Below are positions 10,820-24,016 of a stretch of DNA of 64,000 nt, piece after piece; the first letter of the stretch is position 1, and every line of letters starts with the position of its first letter. Source of the DNA: Desmodesmus armatus (taxonomy: Eukaryota; Chlorophyta; Chlorophyceae; Sphaeropleales; Scenedesmaceae); the NCBI GenBank assembly GCA_007449985.2, contig VIIQ02000028.1, positions 688,263 to 752,262 on the forward strand, written 5' to 3'. The notes under the pieces are model-generated. The model saw only the letters and a program-made list of their open reading frames with translations, was not told where the DNA came from and ran no database searches. A program made the translations under genes and the position numbers.

Positions 10820-13800
10820 TCACTTGCTCATGCCTCCAGTGGGCCCCCCCTTGTTTGGTCCTGCAGGTGCAAAGGCCTTGGCTGCTGCCTTCACCTTGTC
10901 ATCAAGCTGCTGCCCCAGCTCACTGCCCAGGTTTGGGTCCACACGGCCCCAGTAGTCCATCCACTTGTCCCGCACCTCACTCGTCAGCTTGGGGTCACTC
11001 ATCCACTGAAGCACGTGCTTCTGGAAGCGCTGCTTCCTGCAGGGACATGAGAGGAATGCAGGGCAGGCCGGGCCAGCACAGCAAGGACATACTGTGTTAG
11101 TAACCAAGAAGGTGGTGTGACACTGAGTTCCTCTTGAGCCCATCAGGACCACACGCGTGCCACTCATGTGCTCAACGTGTCCCAACACACACCCCACCCA
11201 CACAATGCAGCACATCCCCTGCCCAACGTTGGTTGCAACCCCCCTGCCCCCACCTGGCCTCGTCGAAAGTGCGGTAGCGCTCCCCAGGCTGCCTGAACTC
11301 ATCCTGCTCCTTAGTGTAGTCAGTGCGGGTGCGGGGGCCAGCAATGGGCTCACAGCTCACAGTGACAGCAGACTTCTCAGCTGGACGGTCCTTCTTGGAC
11401 ACAGCAGAGGGGTAGTAGTTCACCTGCAGGGAGGAGGGGGGGAGCACATGGCATGTGGTGAGGGGGCAGAGGGCAGTACATGCAGGCAGGCACTGAGCTG
11501 TGCACCGAATGGAAATACACGTCGCGTGTCACACGACATCTTGTCAACGCCCCATTGGACATGCCTGATCATCTGCCTTCGCAGAGGGGTCAAGTGTGTT
11601 TAGATTTGTCCTTTCAACAAACAGCGCCTTGTCGCAAACAAGTGACGCAGCCACTAAGGGCCCCTCACCTCCTCTGACTTGTGCATGAAGTTCATGGCGC
11701 CGTCATTGTGGTTGTTGTGGAAGGGACACTTGGGCTGGTTGACAGGCAGCATCTGGTAGTTCACACCCAGCCTGTAGCGCTGTGTGTCGGTGTAGGAGAA
11801 CACACGCGTCTGCAGCACCTTGTCGTTGCTGAAGCCAATGCCTGCAGGGTGACAGGGCCAGCACAGCATGCCACAGCACATCACAGCATGACACAGCATG
11901 GCAGGAGTAACCTGCACTGCTATTATGGCACAGGGACGTCAGCACAGAGTGCGTTGCCATTCCTGCGTGTGGTACTGCACACCTAGGTCTTCTGCAGGCA
12001 GCTCGCAAGCACGCACCATAGCACTGCTCCACACCTTCCTAGCAATCTTCTACAACCTTCTACCTTCTATCTTGTACAACGACAATCCATCTGTTGGACA
12101 CATAGTGTAGAATGCAGGTAGGATGCAGGGGATGAGTGACAGCTGGGCAAACATGGTGGCAGCCCACCTGACCCTGCTGCATAGTCAGTGGCAGCTCCCT
12201 TTGACGGTGATGAACTTTTGCACACACTTTCCTAAGCCACATATGTTTCCCATCAGATCGAGCTCAATATTTGTTCCCCACCTGGGACAGTGATGGCTGG
12301 GGAGAATGCGATTGACTCTGCCTCTGCATGGAAGTTGTCAATGTTGGTGTCCAGCACCATCTTGCCAATGGTGCGGCGGGGCAGCAGGTCCTCAGGCCAC
12401 ACCTGTGCAGCACAAAGTTGCATGTTCATCGTATGCTAGCTACACATGTATTCCCTGTGCCAAACACAGAGCAAACTAGTTTGAGAAGGGAAGGGGAGGA
12501 TCTGCTGAGCCAGAGACAGTTGATTATGCTCAGAGAGGCTCTTCTGTGTGTTGCAGGTAGAGACCCAAGTACATGGAGTGGTGTTCAATGATCATTAGGT
12601 GGCACGAGCTGTCATCGACCCGCACCAAGTAGTGGGCACTAGTGCCCCTAGTACTGCCTATGGGTGCAGTGCAGCATGTATACATGTATGCGCAACGTAC
12701 GTATACGTATATGTATACGTATGCACTTGTGTCGCCTGTGTAGCTCACCTTGGTACAGTCGAGGGGGTCAAAGTAGAACTTCTCAGCGTCAGCAGGGTCC
12801 ATCACCTGGCAGGACATGATACAGCAACAGCAGCAGCAGGATAATCAGCAGCATGATCTAGGTTGCTGAGCAGCATGCTGAGCAGCGCGTGGCACGCATG
12901 TGCGCTGATTGGACGTCAAGAGAGGGGCCAGCTGCAACACAGACGGCAGCTGCAACGCAGACCCCTGGTTTCGTGACAGGCACCATGCACCGTGCATTGC
13001 CGGAAAAAGTCCACACATGTCCATATGTAGCAGTCACAAAACCTGGATGCTGCGCACTGGAGCCCTGGCCGATCAACCATCTGGTGCAGCGCCCACAACC
13101 AACACATCTCTAGACAGACTACACCTCCAGCCCCTTGGCGCCAGGGTCCCCTTGCAGTTGGTATGTGCGGCCAGTCACCAGACACCCGCGTTCCCTCCCA
13201 ACACCTCACCTCACCCTTTCACGCCCCCACACGTCACCTCTTCGCGGCTAGCTCTGCACCTCCCGTTACACCCCCCATCACCCTTGCACTGCAAGGGGTG
13301 GCACCCCCCCCCCCCAAACACACACCTCTCACCTCACCCCTCATGCCGCGTCACTTCACCACACCCAACCCCCTTATGCCAGACTCCCATCAATCCCCTC
13401 CCTACCCATGTCGTGCGCAATTAGCTGTCACTGCCAAGTACATACACTACACAGCAGTAGTGAGCAGGGCTGGACCCCAACATATACGGCATTACACCCA
13501 CCTGCACTGACAGCTCCCACTCTGGGTACTGGCCAGCCTCAATGGAGTGGTAGAGGTCGTGTGTGGCGTGGCTCTGGCGCCAGTTGAGGTCACCAACCTG
13601 AGTCTGCTCATCATCCGACAGGAACTTGGCACCTGCAGAGCCCAGGCAGGCAGGCAGGAGGGGGGAGGGTAAGGTGACTGAGGTATGTGTGTTTTGGGGG
13701 GTGGGTTGTACTGGCCCAGCCCAGCCCAGCCTGTGGGCCACCTGTGACAGCAAGTCGTCAATTGAGGCAGTTTCTTGATCAGTAGCCTATATGATTTATT

Positions 13801-16800
13801 ACAGCCAGCAGTCACCCACCTCCCTGTGGTGTCCAGATAAGCTTGATGTAGCGCTCCTTGCCCTCACTGTTGGTCATGGTGTATGTGTTCACGCTGTGGC
13901 CCTCCAGCGCACGCCAGTTGGCAGGAACACCAACATCATCAAGCAGGTATGTCAGCTGCACGGATAGGAGGGTGGGGTGGGGGGCAGCGCAATGCAGCAG
14001 AGCAGCGGGTCAGTTGGAGGCAATGAGTGCAAAGGCTGCTTGGTTGCTGGTGGCAACCACCATCTGGGCCAGGGCGTTGAGTGCTGCTGCGGGCGCTGTA
14101 ACCCAGTTGCTGCAGTGTTGTGGCTGCCAAACAGACGGTGCTCCCATGCTTTTTGGTCCGGATGCTGGGCACCTCCCGGAACAAGGGGTGTTTAGGCGTC
14201 TCCCATCGGTGTGAGGCTTTGCCTCGGGCTCCCGGCAGTCGGGTTTTACTCGGTTGTTGCGTGTGTGGCCAGCCAGTGCCCCCCCCCCCCCGTACACTTG
14301 AAAAAAAACCGGTGTGGCACACCCAGGCGAGTTGGAGTGCATTTGAGTAACACAGTCCAAGACCAGGGGGTGCATCAGGCCAGGTAGTGCGATCAAGGGG
14401 CCTTCTTGACGTCTTTTCAGGATGCTGGGTGCGCCAACCGTGTGCATGTGATTGCTCCAGGAAACTCTGCAGCCTTGCTTGGTGCACCAACATCACCAGA
14501 ACAACAGCAGGCGCAAGCCCCGGTCGCACTGCGGCATTCAGTGTTGGCATGCAAGTTCAACTTGCACACAGTGTAGGTCTGCAAAAGCAGCGCCACACCA
14601 GTGCCCCTAACCCGTAACAACATAGAATATAATATAATATATTATATTATATACATTATAAATATTTATAATATTATATAATATAATATATAATATTACA
14701 TTATACAAATATTATATTTGTATATTATATCAAAATGATATTATAAAATCTTTATGCCATTGGCCACTCACGATGTTGGCAGACTCTGGGTGGAATGATA
14801 GGAAGTCAAGGATCCTCCAGGCCTCCTGTATGTTGTTCTTGGGATTGGGGCGCAGGCAGTGAACCAGGTCAGGGAACTGCATCCCGTCACGGATGAAAAA
14901 CACCTGACAGGGTAGGGTGCAAGGTGTGCGTGTGGGGCAAAGGAAAGTATGGGCAACAGGACGGTCAGTGGCAGCAGGCGCCGGGTGACAAGGAGGAGAG
15001 CACTTGACAATTGTCAGCAGCAAGGCCTCCTAGGACAGTTTCGGCTACGTCCAGCCAACCCACGCCTCCTCAACAGCTGAGGGTGCTATGCCATGCGATG
15101 CACACATTATTGCCTCCTGGCTTTAACTCCTTGCCCTATTACTAGGAGTCCTAGTAGGGCTGGCAGCATTGCTGCAGTGCTGAAAGGGCTGTCCAACATG
15201 GCCACGGACAACTCCCAGCTTGACAGTCTGTCCATACCAGCATTACAATCTACTTGATCCAGCCAAACTCACTGGGATGTTGTTGCCCACGAAGTCCCAG
15301 TTGCCCTCCTGCGTATAGAACTTCACAGAGAAGCCGCGCACATCCCTCAGGCTCTCAGGGGAGCCCTTAGGGTGCACCACCGTAGAGAAGCGAGCAGCCA
15401 CAGGGGTGCGCTTGCCAACACTGCCCATAAAGTCTGCCCTGCAGAGGTCTGTCACATCCTCTGTGACCTCAAAGTAGCCCTTGGCCACCATGCCACGTGC
15501 GTGCACCACTCGCTCTGGAACCTTCTCACGGTCAAGCTGCAGAGGTGAACAGGGAGAAACAGCTTATGTCAGGGTTTGCCTGGGTAACGGAGTTTGTCTT
15601 TCGTGCATATGCTGGTATGTTTTGGCGCATTGCAGTCAAGATTCCTGCAGAATAGCTGCTGTGCACACGAGTTGACCGCGAACACCTGCAGGGGTGCTCA
15701 ATACCCTCACTCAGAGTGGCCTCACTGAGGAGCACCTTTGCAACATACTGTGCCCTGTGTACTGGAGAACTCAGTGCCTGGTGTATGAGGCATGCACTCT
15801 GCCACGCACTTGAACGCAGGGTGCATGCATGTGCTGATGCAGATCACACCCAAAAACGTGCTGAGTCGCATTGCACAGTGTGTTGTGTATGCATGCGCAT
15901 TTGGGGGGGGGGCTACACAGGGCTTGATCTTCCAAGTTTACCAACATATATGGTATATACCATAGTATGCTCAGTGGGCATAGAGCCTCAGCTGCTGGCA
16001 CTGTTACGAAGACACTGCAGCTGCCATGTCATGCACTGCACCTTGGCCAGGCTGGCATGCATGCATGCATGCATGCATGCATGTACATACACCATCCATA
16101 TGCTTGATTGCATGTCAGGCCCAGCCTTACCTGGCCCAGCTTCTCAATCAGGACATGGTCCTCAAGCAGCACAGGGCCTGGCACGACACGACAGGACACA
16201 GCACAACACAGCGCACCACACCGTTGCATGCCATGTCAGTGACAGTCAAACCAGCGCAGCACAGCACACACCACAGTGATGCAGAAACAACACATTACAA
16301 GCCGGAGCTCAGTGCTTGCAAGTGTGAACACTGCAACACTGTGGCGTGCTTGGCAAGCACGCCTCTGTTTCAACATACTATGTAGTACACATACTGCAAG
16401 ATGATCTTTCAGAGGCACAGGCTGTGACAGCAGAGGAATGCAAAACATGAAGCTCCACTAACAGGTTCCCACATGCATGTGGTTGATCAACCACACCCAT
16501 TCTGCGTTGCAAAGGCCTGTTGTCTGTATCGTGGCTAGCCAGTGCTGGCCAGCAGCTCACCCATGTCACCAGCTGTCATGCTGTGCTCCACATCATCCAC
16601 CGGCGCGCCTTGGTTTGTGGTGAGCGTGGGTGTGTTGAAGTCCTCGCTGGGCGCCAGCTGCAGCAGCAGACATGCAAGGCAGATATCACCAGCAGCCAAT
16701 ACGTGCATTCGTTTCAGCAAGCACCTGCTGGGGATACGTAGGCTCCTGCTGGTGTGCCATGTCATCCAGTGCTTGGGTGGGCAAGCAAATGAGGGTCACG

Positions 16801-17243
16801 CATGTCTAGCAGCTGCCAGCTACAGTGTAGAGCATAGCCGGTAGCCGTTGCAGTAGCACAGCAGCAGCACTCACTGTTGGCCGGCCAGTGACAGACTCCT
16901 TGGCAGATTGGCCCATGCCCATCACTCCCTCCTTCACATCCTGAGCTGCATTGCGCACAGCCTGGAGGTGGGAAAGGGGGTAAGACAGAGGGTTGGGAGG
17001 GCAAGGGGCTTAGGTAGGGAACCCCCCATCTCTGGTGCATTGGTGCAGGGCTCAACCTGCTCAGGCCGTGCATGCAGCGTGTTGAAGAAGGGTATATGAG
17101 GAGGCTGTAGCGGCTGCACTAGTGCAAGTGAAACAACAGTCAATCAATGCAAGAGGATGACACCTTGCACAGCAACCCACCTCCTTCACACCACCGAGAG
17201 GGTTGGAGTGCTGCAGCAGCAGGCCAGTGCAGTGGTGAGGCAT
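10820..17243 (-). CDS. CAT1: Haem catalase with N-terminal extension, 13 exons
   Basis: Monofunctional haem catalase, 2 H2O2 to 2 H2O + O2. Exons: 17243-17181, 16961-16875, 16657-16570, 16177-16131, 15536-15273, 14903-14772, 13955-13820, 13632-13502, 12805-12749, 12402-12282, 11841-11669, 11423-11254 and 11036-10820. All phases close and give 561 residues. The distal active-site His is H107 (ERVVHARG) and the active-site Asn is N180 (DFVGNNIP). The proximal haem ligand is Y392 in [12 protein letters not shown], with R388 four residues before it. [36 protein letters not shown] and [13 protein letters not shown] are catalase family blocks. Two short exons add about 50 residues before the conserved [10 protein letters not shown]. 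They include an Ala/Lys/Glu helix ([20 protein letters not shown]) not typical of catalases. The protein ends GPTGGMSK, not a canonical SKL peroxisomal signal, so location is uncertain. The intron between exons 6 and 7 holds an AT-only island. Confidence 0.95.
14627..14752. repeat. AT-only palindromic island in catalase intron 6
   Basis: About 125 bases of almost pure A/T in GC-rich surroundings. It contains a perfect 18-bp palindrome at 14655-14672 and an inverted repeat at 14703-14723 with 10-bp arms and a one-base centre. Many tata/atat steps between them offer further self-pairing. Confidence 0.9.
16056..16083. repeat. (ATGC)n microsatellite in catalase intron 4
   Basis: Seven uninterrupted ATGC units starting 48 bases downstream (minus-strand sense) of the catalase exon that ends at 16131. 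Each unit pairs perfectly with itself in the other orientation. Confidence 0.9.
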
Positions 17244-18203
17244 GCAGGGCAGCGCCGAACTTGTGTTACTGCTGCAACACCAAACTCATCGATCACAATG
17301 TCAAACTCACCTGAGCGTGCGACATTCCGCTGTGATGTGTTTGTACTTTCGTTGCCGCTTGCCGTCGGTGGCGCTGCTGTGCTGCGTATTGCGTTCCGCT
17401 CAAATATTTCTGAAACGTCGACAAAGAACACTACTGCGTTACTTAGTCGTTGCAATCAACGTCCGATGTGAGTTGGCATGACGCAAGTGACGTAATACCG
17501 CCTGACCGTGCCAAGAACCCACCAATGAATTTGATTGTGGTGGTGCCACTCCGGGCGCCTGGGTTGTACATTGCTACTTGTTTAACTGCTGTAGAGTTCA
17601 GGTTGGGCAACAGGCGCTGTGACGCTGGGAGCATGCCGCACAGCTGTCCAAGCTGGGCGCCAGAAAGCCCACATGCAGGAATAAAGCCAGGTTGGAGTCC
17701 AGCTGATGCGGTCAGCGCTGCTGAATCACAATCCGCCTTGGCTCATGCAGAAGCCATGCAGGCCAGAGAGCACCTACACCGATGCACAGGCAGACCTGAT
17801 CGGTGTTGGCTGTTGCTGCTCTGCACAACCCTCCAAACACCACAATCAGCATGGCATAAGGTTGCATTGAAGTTGGCTGCAGGTTGTGCAAGCTTGTGTA
17901 AAACAATCAATAAATGTAGCATCTGTTGCGTTGAATGTTTGAAGCTTCAAGAGGTCATGCCAGCCATTTGCTGAGATCACGGAGATAGAACTTCTCTCTG
18001 GAACAGCAAACCGGCAGCAAGCTATTTGGACTAGCATCTGCTACTAGTCTCGTGTGACACACGAGTAGGGCAGGATGGTTCCAGCTGCAGCCACTACCCT
18101 TGTCAGCTGAAGCTGCATGCACAAATACCACCGGCAGTGTGAAGTTGATGCTTCTGTGCAACCTTAGCAACCCCCAGGCCTCCACTGAGCAAAGCTCATG
18201 TGC

Positions 18204-18288
18204 TGTTGTAATAAGATCGCAGAGGCTGAAGCTGCCGTGTCTGTCAACGAAAAGAAGTAGGTAGTGATGCATATGCATGTGCAGCTGA
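18204..18288. repeat. Dispersed repeat, copy A
   Basis: 85 bases matching 48573-48654 with three substitutions and one 3-base indel. One + frame reads KIAEAEAAVSVNEKK then stop. No other copy was noticed in the window. Confidence 0.85.
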
Positions 18289-21200
18289 AGCTATGGAAGC
18301 CATGTGCTGTGTTTTGAATGTGACTGCTGGACACCATGTATATTTCCCAAACTCACACACATTTCACTGCTCATGATGAATGGAGGTCCAGTCACTTCCC
18401 GCAGCACTCGCCGATATCCACACTTAAGAGCATTGGTTGCTGTGAGTTACACCGGGTCAAAGCACATAATCATGACGGGATAGCGAGCTCTTTGCCCAGC
18501 AAACGCCAGCACCCGACAAAACCAAGTGTCAGCTCTTGCATCCTGGCCTGGAGCAGTGATACAGAGCTCATAGTAACAAGTCCTGCATACTGGCTGTGCC
18601 TGGTCATGTGCTTACCTCAAACTGCTTGCCAGCCTGCAAGACACAAGGCCTTGCATCACTGCAAGCAGAGAGGGGCAGCAAAGACAACAGTGCATCAGCA
18701 CCAACCAACCTCTTGGTGCGTGTGGCAAAACACCAGCACCACCATTACATGCATGCATTCCAGGCGCACACACCCCCACTGGTTGGGGGTTGGTGCAACA
18801 ACTTCATCGGTCTGCATACAGCCACTGCACCTGACCACCTGGCACAGTCACGCCACTGTATGCAAGCACCGCGCTTCCATTTCCTTCAACCGGACCAAAT
18901 CCACCACGCCTGCATAGCCTTGGTGAAAACAGCCACTACAAGCGTTTTGCCAGCCATCTTGCCTGCCACCAGGCCAAGACTCTGTAATTCCTCGCACAGG
19001 TACACTCCTCGCAGTGCACCCAGGACTGTGCTGAAACAGCACATGCCCTTACAAGACACGTCCTCTGCCTGCCACCAGGCCTGACTGAACCATACACCTG
19101 CCTGTCTTCTCTGCAAACACACGCCTGCCAACACAGGCCGTGCGCGCATGCACCATTGCATCCTTCAAGCCTGACCACAAGCACAGCCAGCAAGGGCCTG
19201 GCACACACTGCACAGCCATACACCTGCCAGCACAGGCTGCACGACTGGTTCACACTCACGAACCCGACCAATTGAACCCCACTGAACCCTGCCTGCAATA
19301 CAGAGGCAAAGGCATTCACTGTCAACTGGTGACACCAGGACAAACCTCGTTCTGTAGATGCACACAGTCTGAAGTCAACACAGACACACACCTCAAACAT
19401 CAGCACACACAGACAGCCTATCGCGAAGGCTGATAGCCAGCAATGCCAAGAGGCAGCAGTGGAAAACAGCTCAAAATGTACACACCACATAGCAACTGCT
19501 GAGTACAGACCAACTTTGCCAATCTCTCACAGGCAACAGCAGGAAGCTGACCTGGTATAGATGTGTACAGCCCAACACTCCGGGACACTGGCGGCGATAT
19601 GCGATCAAGCCGCCAACCAGTAAAACATACCCAGCGTGACAGCATGCAGCTGCTGAACGCTGCCGACCTACCCTTACAGTAACACTGCCTCGATGCAGCG
19701 CCAACTGCAGGGAGCTGCCCATGCCTTGCAACATGCACCAATCAGACGCAGTCTGCAAAAACATGCGCACATGCTTTGGGATAACAGGCATGTGCGGCAA
19801 TACTACAGCACCTGAGCTTGATAGTGCTGCAACACACATCCTGACCTAGGCAAAAACACACTTCTGTGCAAAAGAATGCAGCCTGCTTAAGACACCTTGT
19901 GACGCTGCAGCCGATCTTGAGTGGCGGCAACTGCCAGGAAAGCAGTGCCCCTCTCCCTTTGCCACTCAGACACAAACGGGCACACAACCCAGTGAACAGG
20001 ACATGGTGTGCAGGGAAGGATGAAAATGAAGTACAGAAGACAGGCACTCCGGCCCCTGCAACTTCGTAGCATAGCGCTGTTGCCTTTCCAGGCAACAAGG
20101 AACTGATGAGCGAGTCCTGTGCATGGACACAACATGCGTACAATGTGCCGAGTACCGTGGTGCAACCACCCTGCAAGCCAACAGCAGCTTGCTTCACACA
20201 CCCACTAACCCACCACACAACAAAGCCCAAGTCACACAACGCGTGCCTTGACCAGATACTTGTCATCACAGGCAAACAAGAAGAGAGCTGGATGTCCACA
20301 CCCTGTCAGAAAGAAAATGTCAAGTTGATGGCTGAGACCACCAACGCATCACTGCACCACCCCAGCTATGTGCGTGACTGGTGCGCAAGCAGTTGTGCAG
20401 AACCTCTGATGCATGTTCTTCTCTCTCTCTACCTGTGCCCAGACCACCTTGACATCCCAAGCTGCATGTGCAGCATCAAAGGTTGCGCCATAACGCCAGC
20501 TGCAATCCGGGGCAGCATGCCGCACCTCGGCGAGTTGACTGCAATGCCTGGGTGGCATGCTGCATGCTGGCATGACCGCGTGTATAGGTAGCACATGCAG
20601 GCCGTGCGCAAAGCACGACCGACAAGAAAGCACAAATTAGCAACAACTATCATGCTTGGCACCAGGACTGGTGCCGTTCATAAGCAAGTAACAGCCGTAC
20701 CACGTAAACCTACCAACAACCACATAACCCCGAACACTCCCCAGTCAACAGCATCAGCGAACCAAGTGAATAGTTGTCCACCACCCACCCACCCACACAG
20801 CCGTCACAAGGAGTTTGCTTATGGTGCTGTGCAACAGCGCAAGATCGCCGCCACTGTCTGTGTAACCAACAGCATAGTAGGCAACAGCCATCCATTTGCA
20901 GCATAAGCAGAAGAACACTCGATTTGCACACACAGCAGTTGCTCAGGCCCTGCCACAAGACCACTTGCCAACTGTGCAGGGACCCACCTCACCACCACCA
21001 ATGCAAAATACAACTGCCTCCATCCTGCTGTACAGTCCCCTGAACCACCCCCACGACACAAACAGACAGCATGCACAGCATTTGCTGCTGTGGCAGCCCA
21101 AGTGTCACATCATGCATGAAGCCATGGATCGATGGATGATCAAACACACCCATGACAGAGCAAACAGTACAGGTTGCTGCTGACCCAAGCGTTAAGGCCA

Positions 21201-23264
21201 GCACACTGGCATGGTGAACATGCTGATCTAGAAAGATGTGCAAAACCTAACCTACTGGCCACCCATCACTGGCCACCCCTTGCTTGCTGCGGGGGCTTTG
21301 TGGCAGCTGGGAAGGAACACAACTGCTAACAGGGCCGCCACTGCCGCTGCAGACGCGCAGCTAGGCGGCCGGCTCCAGATGGTCGGTCCAACCCCAAGGG
21401 GGCATGAACTTGCTCCAGCTTCAAGACCATATACTAGGTGCCATAAAACTATGCTTTCCTAGCAAGTGCTGGGCTGAATCAACAGCAAACGCCAGCAGAC
21501 CCAGAAGCAGCATAGCGGACCATATACAACAGCAAATGCGCTGATTGGTCAAAGGGCATGCTGCATGCAAGGTCGGCGCCACCACAGCACATGCACTGGG
21601 ACAGCTTGTAAGAAAACCAAGCACCTGCTGAGTAGTAATGACCAACAACTCGTGATGCGCTGAGCACTGGACTGTGCACTGCCAGGTAGGCAGCAGTTGG
21701 GAGCCTGCGCAGGAATAAATGCCTCAGACACCAACTAAACACACAGTCAGCTCTGCGCAACCTGTGATGCAGGCAAGTGGCATGCAGGGGCGTGCTGAAA
21801 GCAACCAGGTGGAGACACCACAAAGCACACCACTTCCACCACACCATAAAGCGCTGACGCGCACCTCTCTCTCCAAAACGACACACCACACCTTCACGAA
21901 GCAAGCGCATACACTTGCACGCAGCACTGAGGGCCACCTACTACATCCCAAAAACTAGACGCTCTTGGAACCAGAAGGGCAATCCATGGGTGCACAAGGG
22001 TGCGTCGAAACATGCACCACAACAACAACATGTGGCCCAAAAGCAGGAAAGCTGCACAACAAGCTGCTCAAGTTGGGGGGAGTACACCAGACATACAACG
22101 GGTACATGCACTGCAGAGAGGCACAATATACCTGGCAATGCGTATGTGCCACACAATTAGACCCGTCACATCCCTGCAGTTGTGCCACACTCCCATCCCA
22201 AGCCAGCACAAGGACAGGAAGAGGATGCGCACTGCATGATGGCAGCTTTATCGCCTGCTGGTGATGCTTCACGGTCAAAAGGTGACCTCCTATACTACCA
22301 CTCAGCACTGCAAAGCAGAAACATGACTGCCTGACAGCACATCAAGGAATATATTCGGCATCCACCTACTGCAGCCAAGCAGGCTGTGACAAGACGTCAA
22401 CAGCAAACATTGAACTTGGCCATCCATTCCTTGCGAATGACAACCCACCCTCCTTTCAGCAACCCACACACAACACACAAACACCCACCAGAGCCTGCAA
22501 AACCCAGGCTGCAAAACGGGCTTGGCAGCTGTTGCTGCATGCATCCAACCAAACAGGATTGACAACAGCACAGCCAGCCTTGTGCAGCCAACACCCAGCA
22601 TTCACAGATATGCACGGCAGGTCAGCCACACACCCTGCGCTCACCAGAGCCACAGCAGGTTGCCACTGCAGGGCCTTGTTGAAGGCAACATAACTTATAC
22701 CCCACCCGGTCCCAACACCATCCCAGGTCACTGTGACAGGTACCAAACCAGTGAAATGCCGGCCATGATGGGCTGAGCCAGGACGGCCCCGGCAACGACA
22801 AGTTGATGCTTGCCGCACACAAGTCATGGAAGAAGCAAGTCTCCTTGCTGACCCAATCCTCTCCAACCAAATTGCTCAGCATTGGAAAAAGCTGCTCCGC
22901 TCATGCTGTGTAGCAGCATGCGCAAGAGAGCACAGCAGGCCATGCTAGATGACAACCGCTAGGGTCAAGTCATCCCCGTCAAGCGCTGTGCAACACTCTC
23001 AAGCATGCGTAGTTTGTCTGTCACCAACACGGAGGCACACACAGTAAATTGTGAGCACACACACCCTGCCTACGTCTACTGAGAGGGAACACACGCCCTT
23101 TGTGAACAGTACAGCACTTGATGCGCCGAGACTGGACCAGGATCCACAAACTGTCCGCTAGTGCAGCATCACAACAACAATGGGAGAAAGCTGCAAGCGC
23201 TGACATCGCCATCCGCCACGTGCGAACGACAAGGAACCACACAAAACCACTCAAATATAAACAT

Positions 23265-23298
23265 CCAACCACCCGGAGATCCAACCACCCGGAGATCC
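23265..23298. repeat. 17-bp direct duplication
   Basis: The unit ccaaccacccggagatc occurs twice in immediate succession in the gene-poor stretch. Confidence 0.8.
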
Positions 23299-24016
23299 AG
23301 CACGGATCACTCAGCAACATGCTCACACACACGCCTACCAGCATGTAGCAGTGCTGTTACTGATGGATGTTGGGATGTGCAGTACCTCAAGCAGTGCACT
23401 GACACCACCCCCAATGCATCATGCACCAATGTACCCCTACGAAACTGCCTGGCAAACTGTACAAAACACACCGGCTGCGAGCTTGAGAGCTGCACAGTGC
23501 GGACGTGCTCATGAGCTGTTCCCGACCTGTATTTCATTGGCCACTGATGTAAAACCGTGCGGGTGCTGATGAACACGCAAAAGGGGAGGGAGACAGAAGA
23601 AAACCCTCTGCCCTGCCCCTGCTGCTGTGAAGGGTGCAGCAAACAACACACGCAGAGCATACATCACCAAAGGGGCGACGGGGGGCACTGCTTTGCTGGG
23701 TGCAGGAGGGGAAAAACAGCAGCGCTGGACGGCGGCTGCATGCACCTGCCTGCGTGCCCCAGTGCTTGCCCCGCCACCCGCCAGTCACCATGACGACCAT
23801 CTCATGTCTCGTGTCGCGCCAAGCAGGAACGCAGGGACACCTCCCTATCTGCGCCAGCCAGCTCACCAGAGCTCCTCAGAATACCAGCCAGAACAAGCAC
23901 ACTTGCCCACTCCATGGTTCCCCAAAAAGCCGCAGCCGGCGAGTGAATCAACAAACAAACAATAGACGGTTCTGTTTTGATCAGAGCGCAAAGATGTCAA
24001 TGCATGCAGCATTAGT

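Larger units (their letters stand above)
17244..24016. other. 6.8-kb gene-poor stretch, CA-rich on the + strand
   Basis: No open frame here shows a recognisable domain or a chain of exons that can be joined. The + strand is rich in CA and the - strand in TG. That matches the sense-strand composition of introns and 3' UTRs seen next to minus-strand genes in this window. It may be a very long 3' UTR or intergenic region downstream of the minus-strand gene ending at 24017, or a non-coding transcript. It carries the catalase promoter at its left edge, one copy of a dispersed repeat (18204-18288) and a 17-bp direct duplication near 23265-23298. Confidence 0.4.

Noticed and set aside
17450..17974. 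174-residue + frame upstream of catalase
   Set aside because: No recognisable domain and no supporting splice structure; it overlaps the probable catalase promoter and leader.
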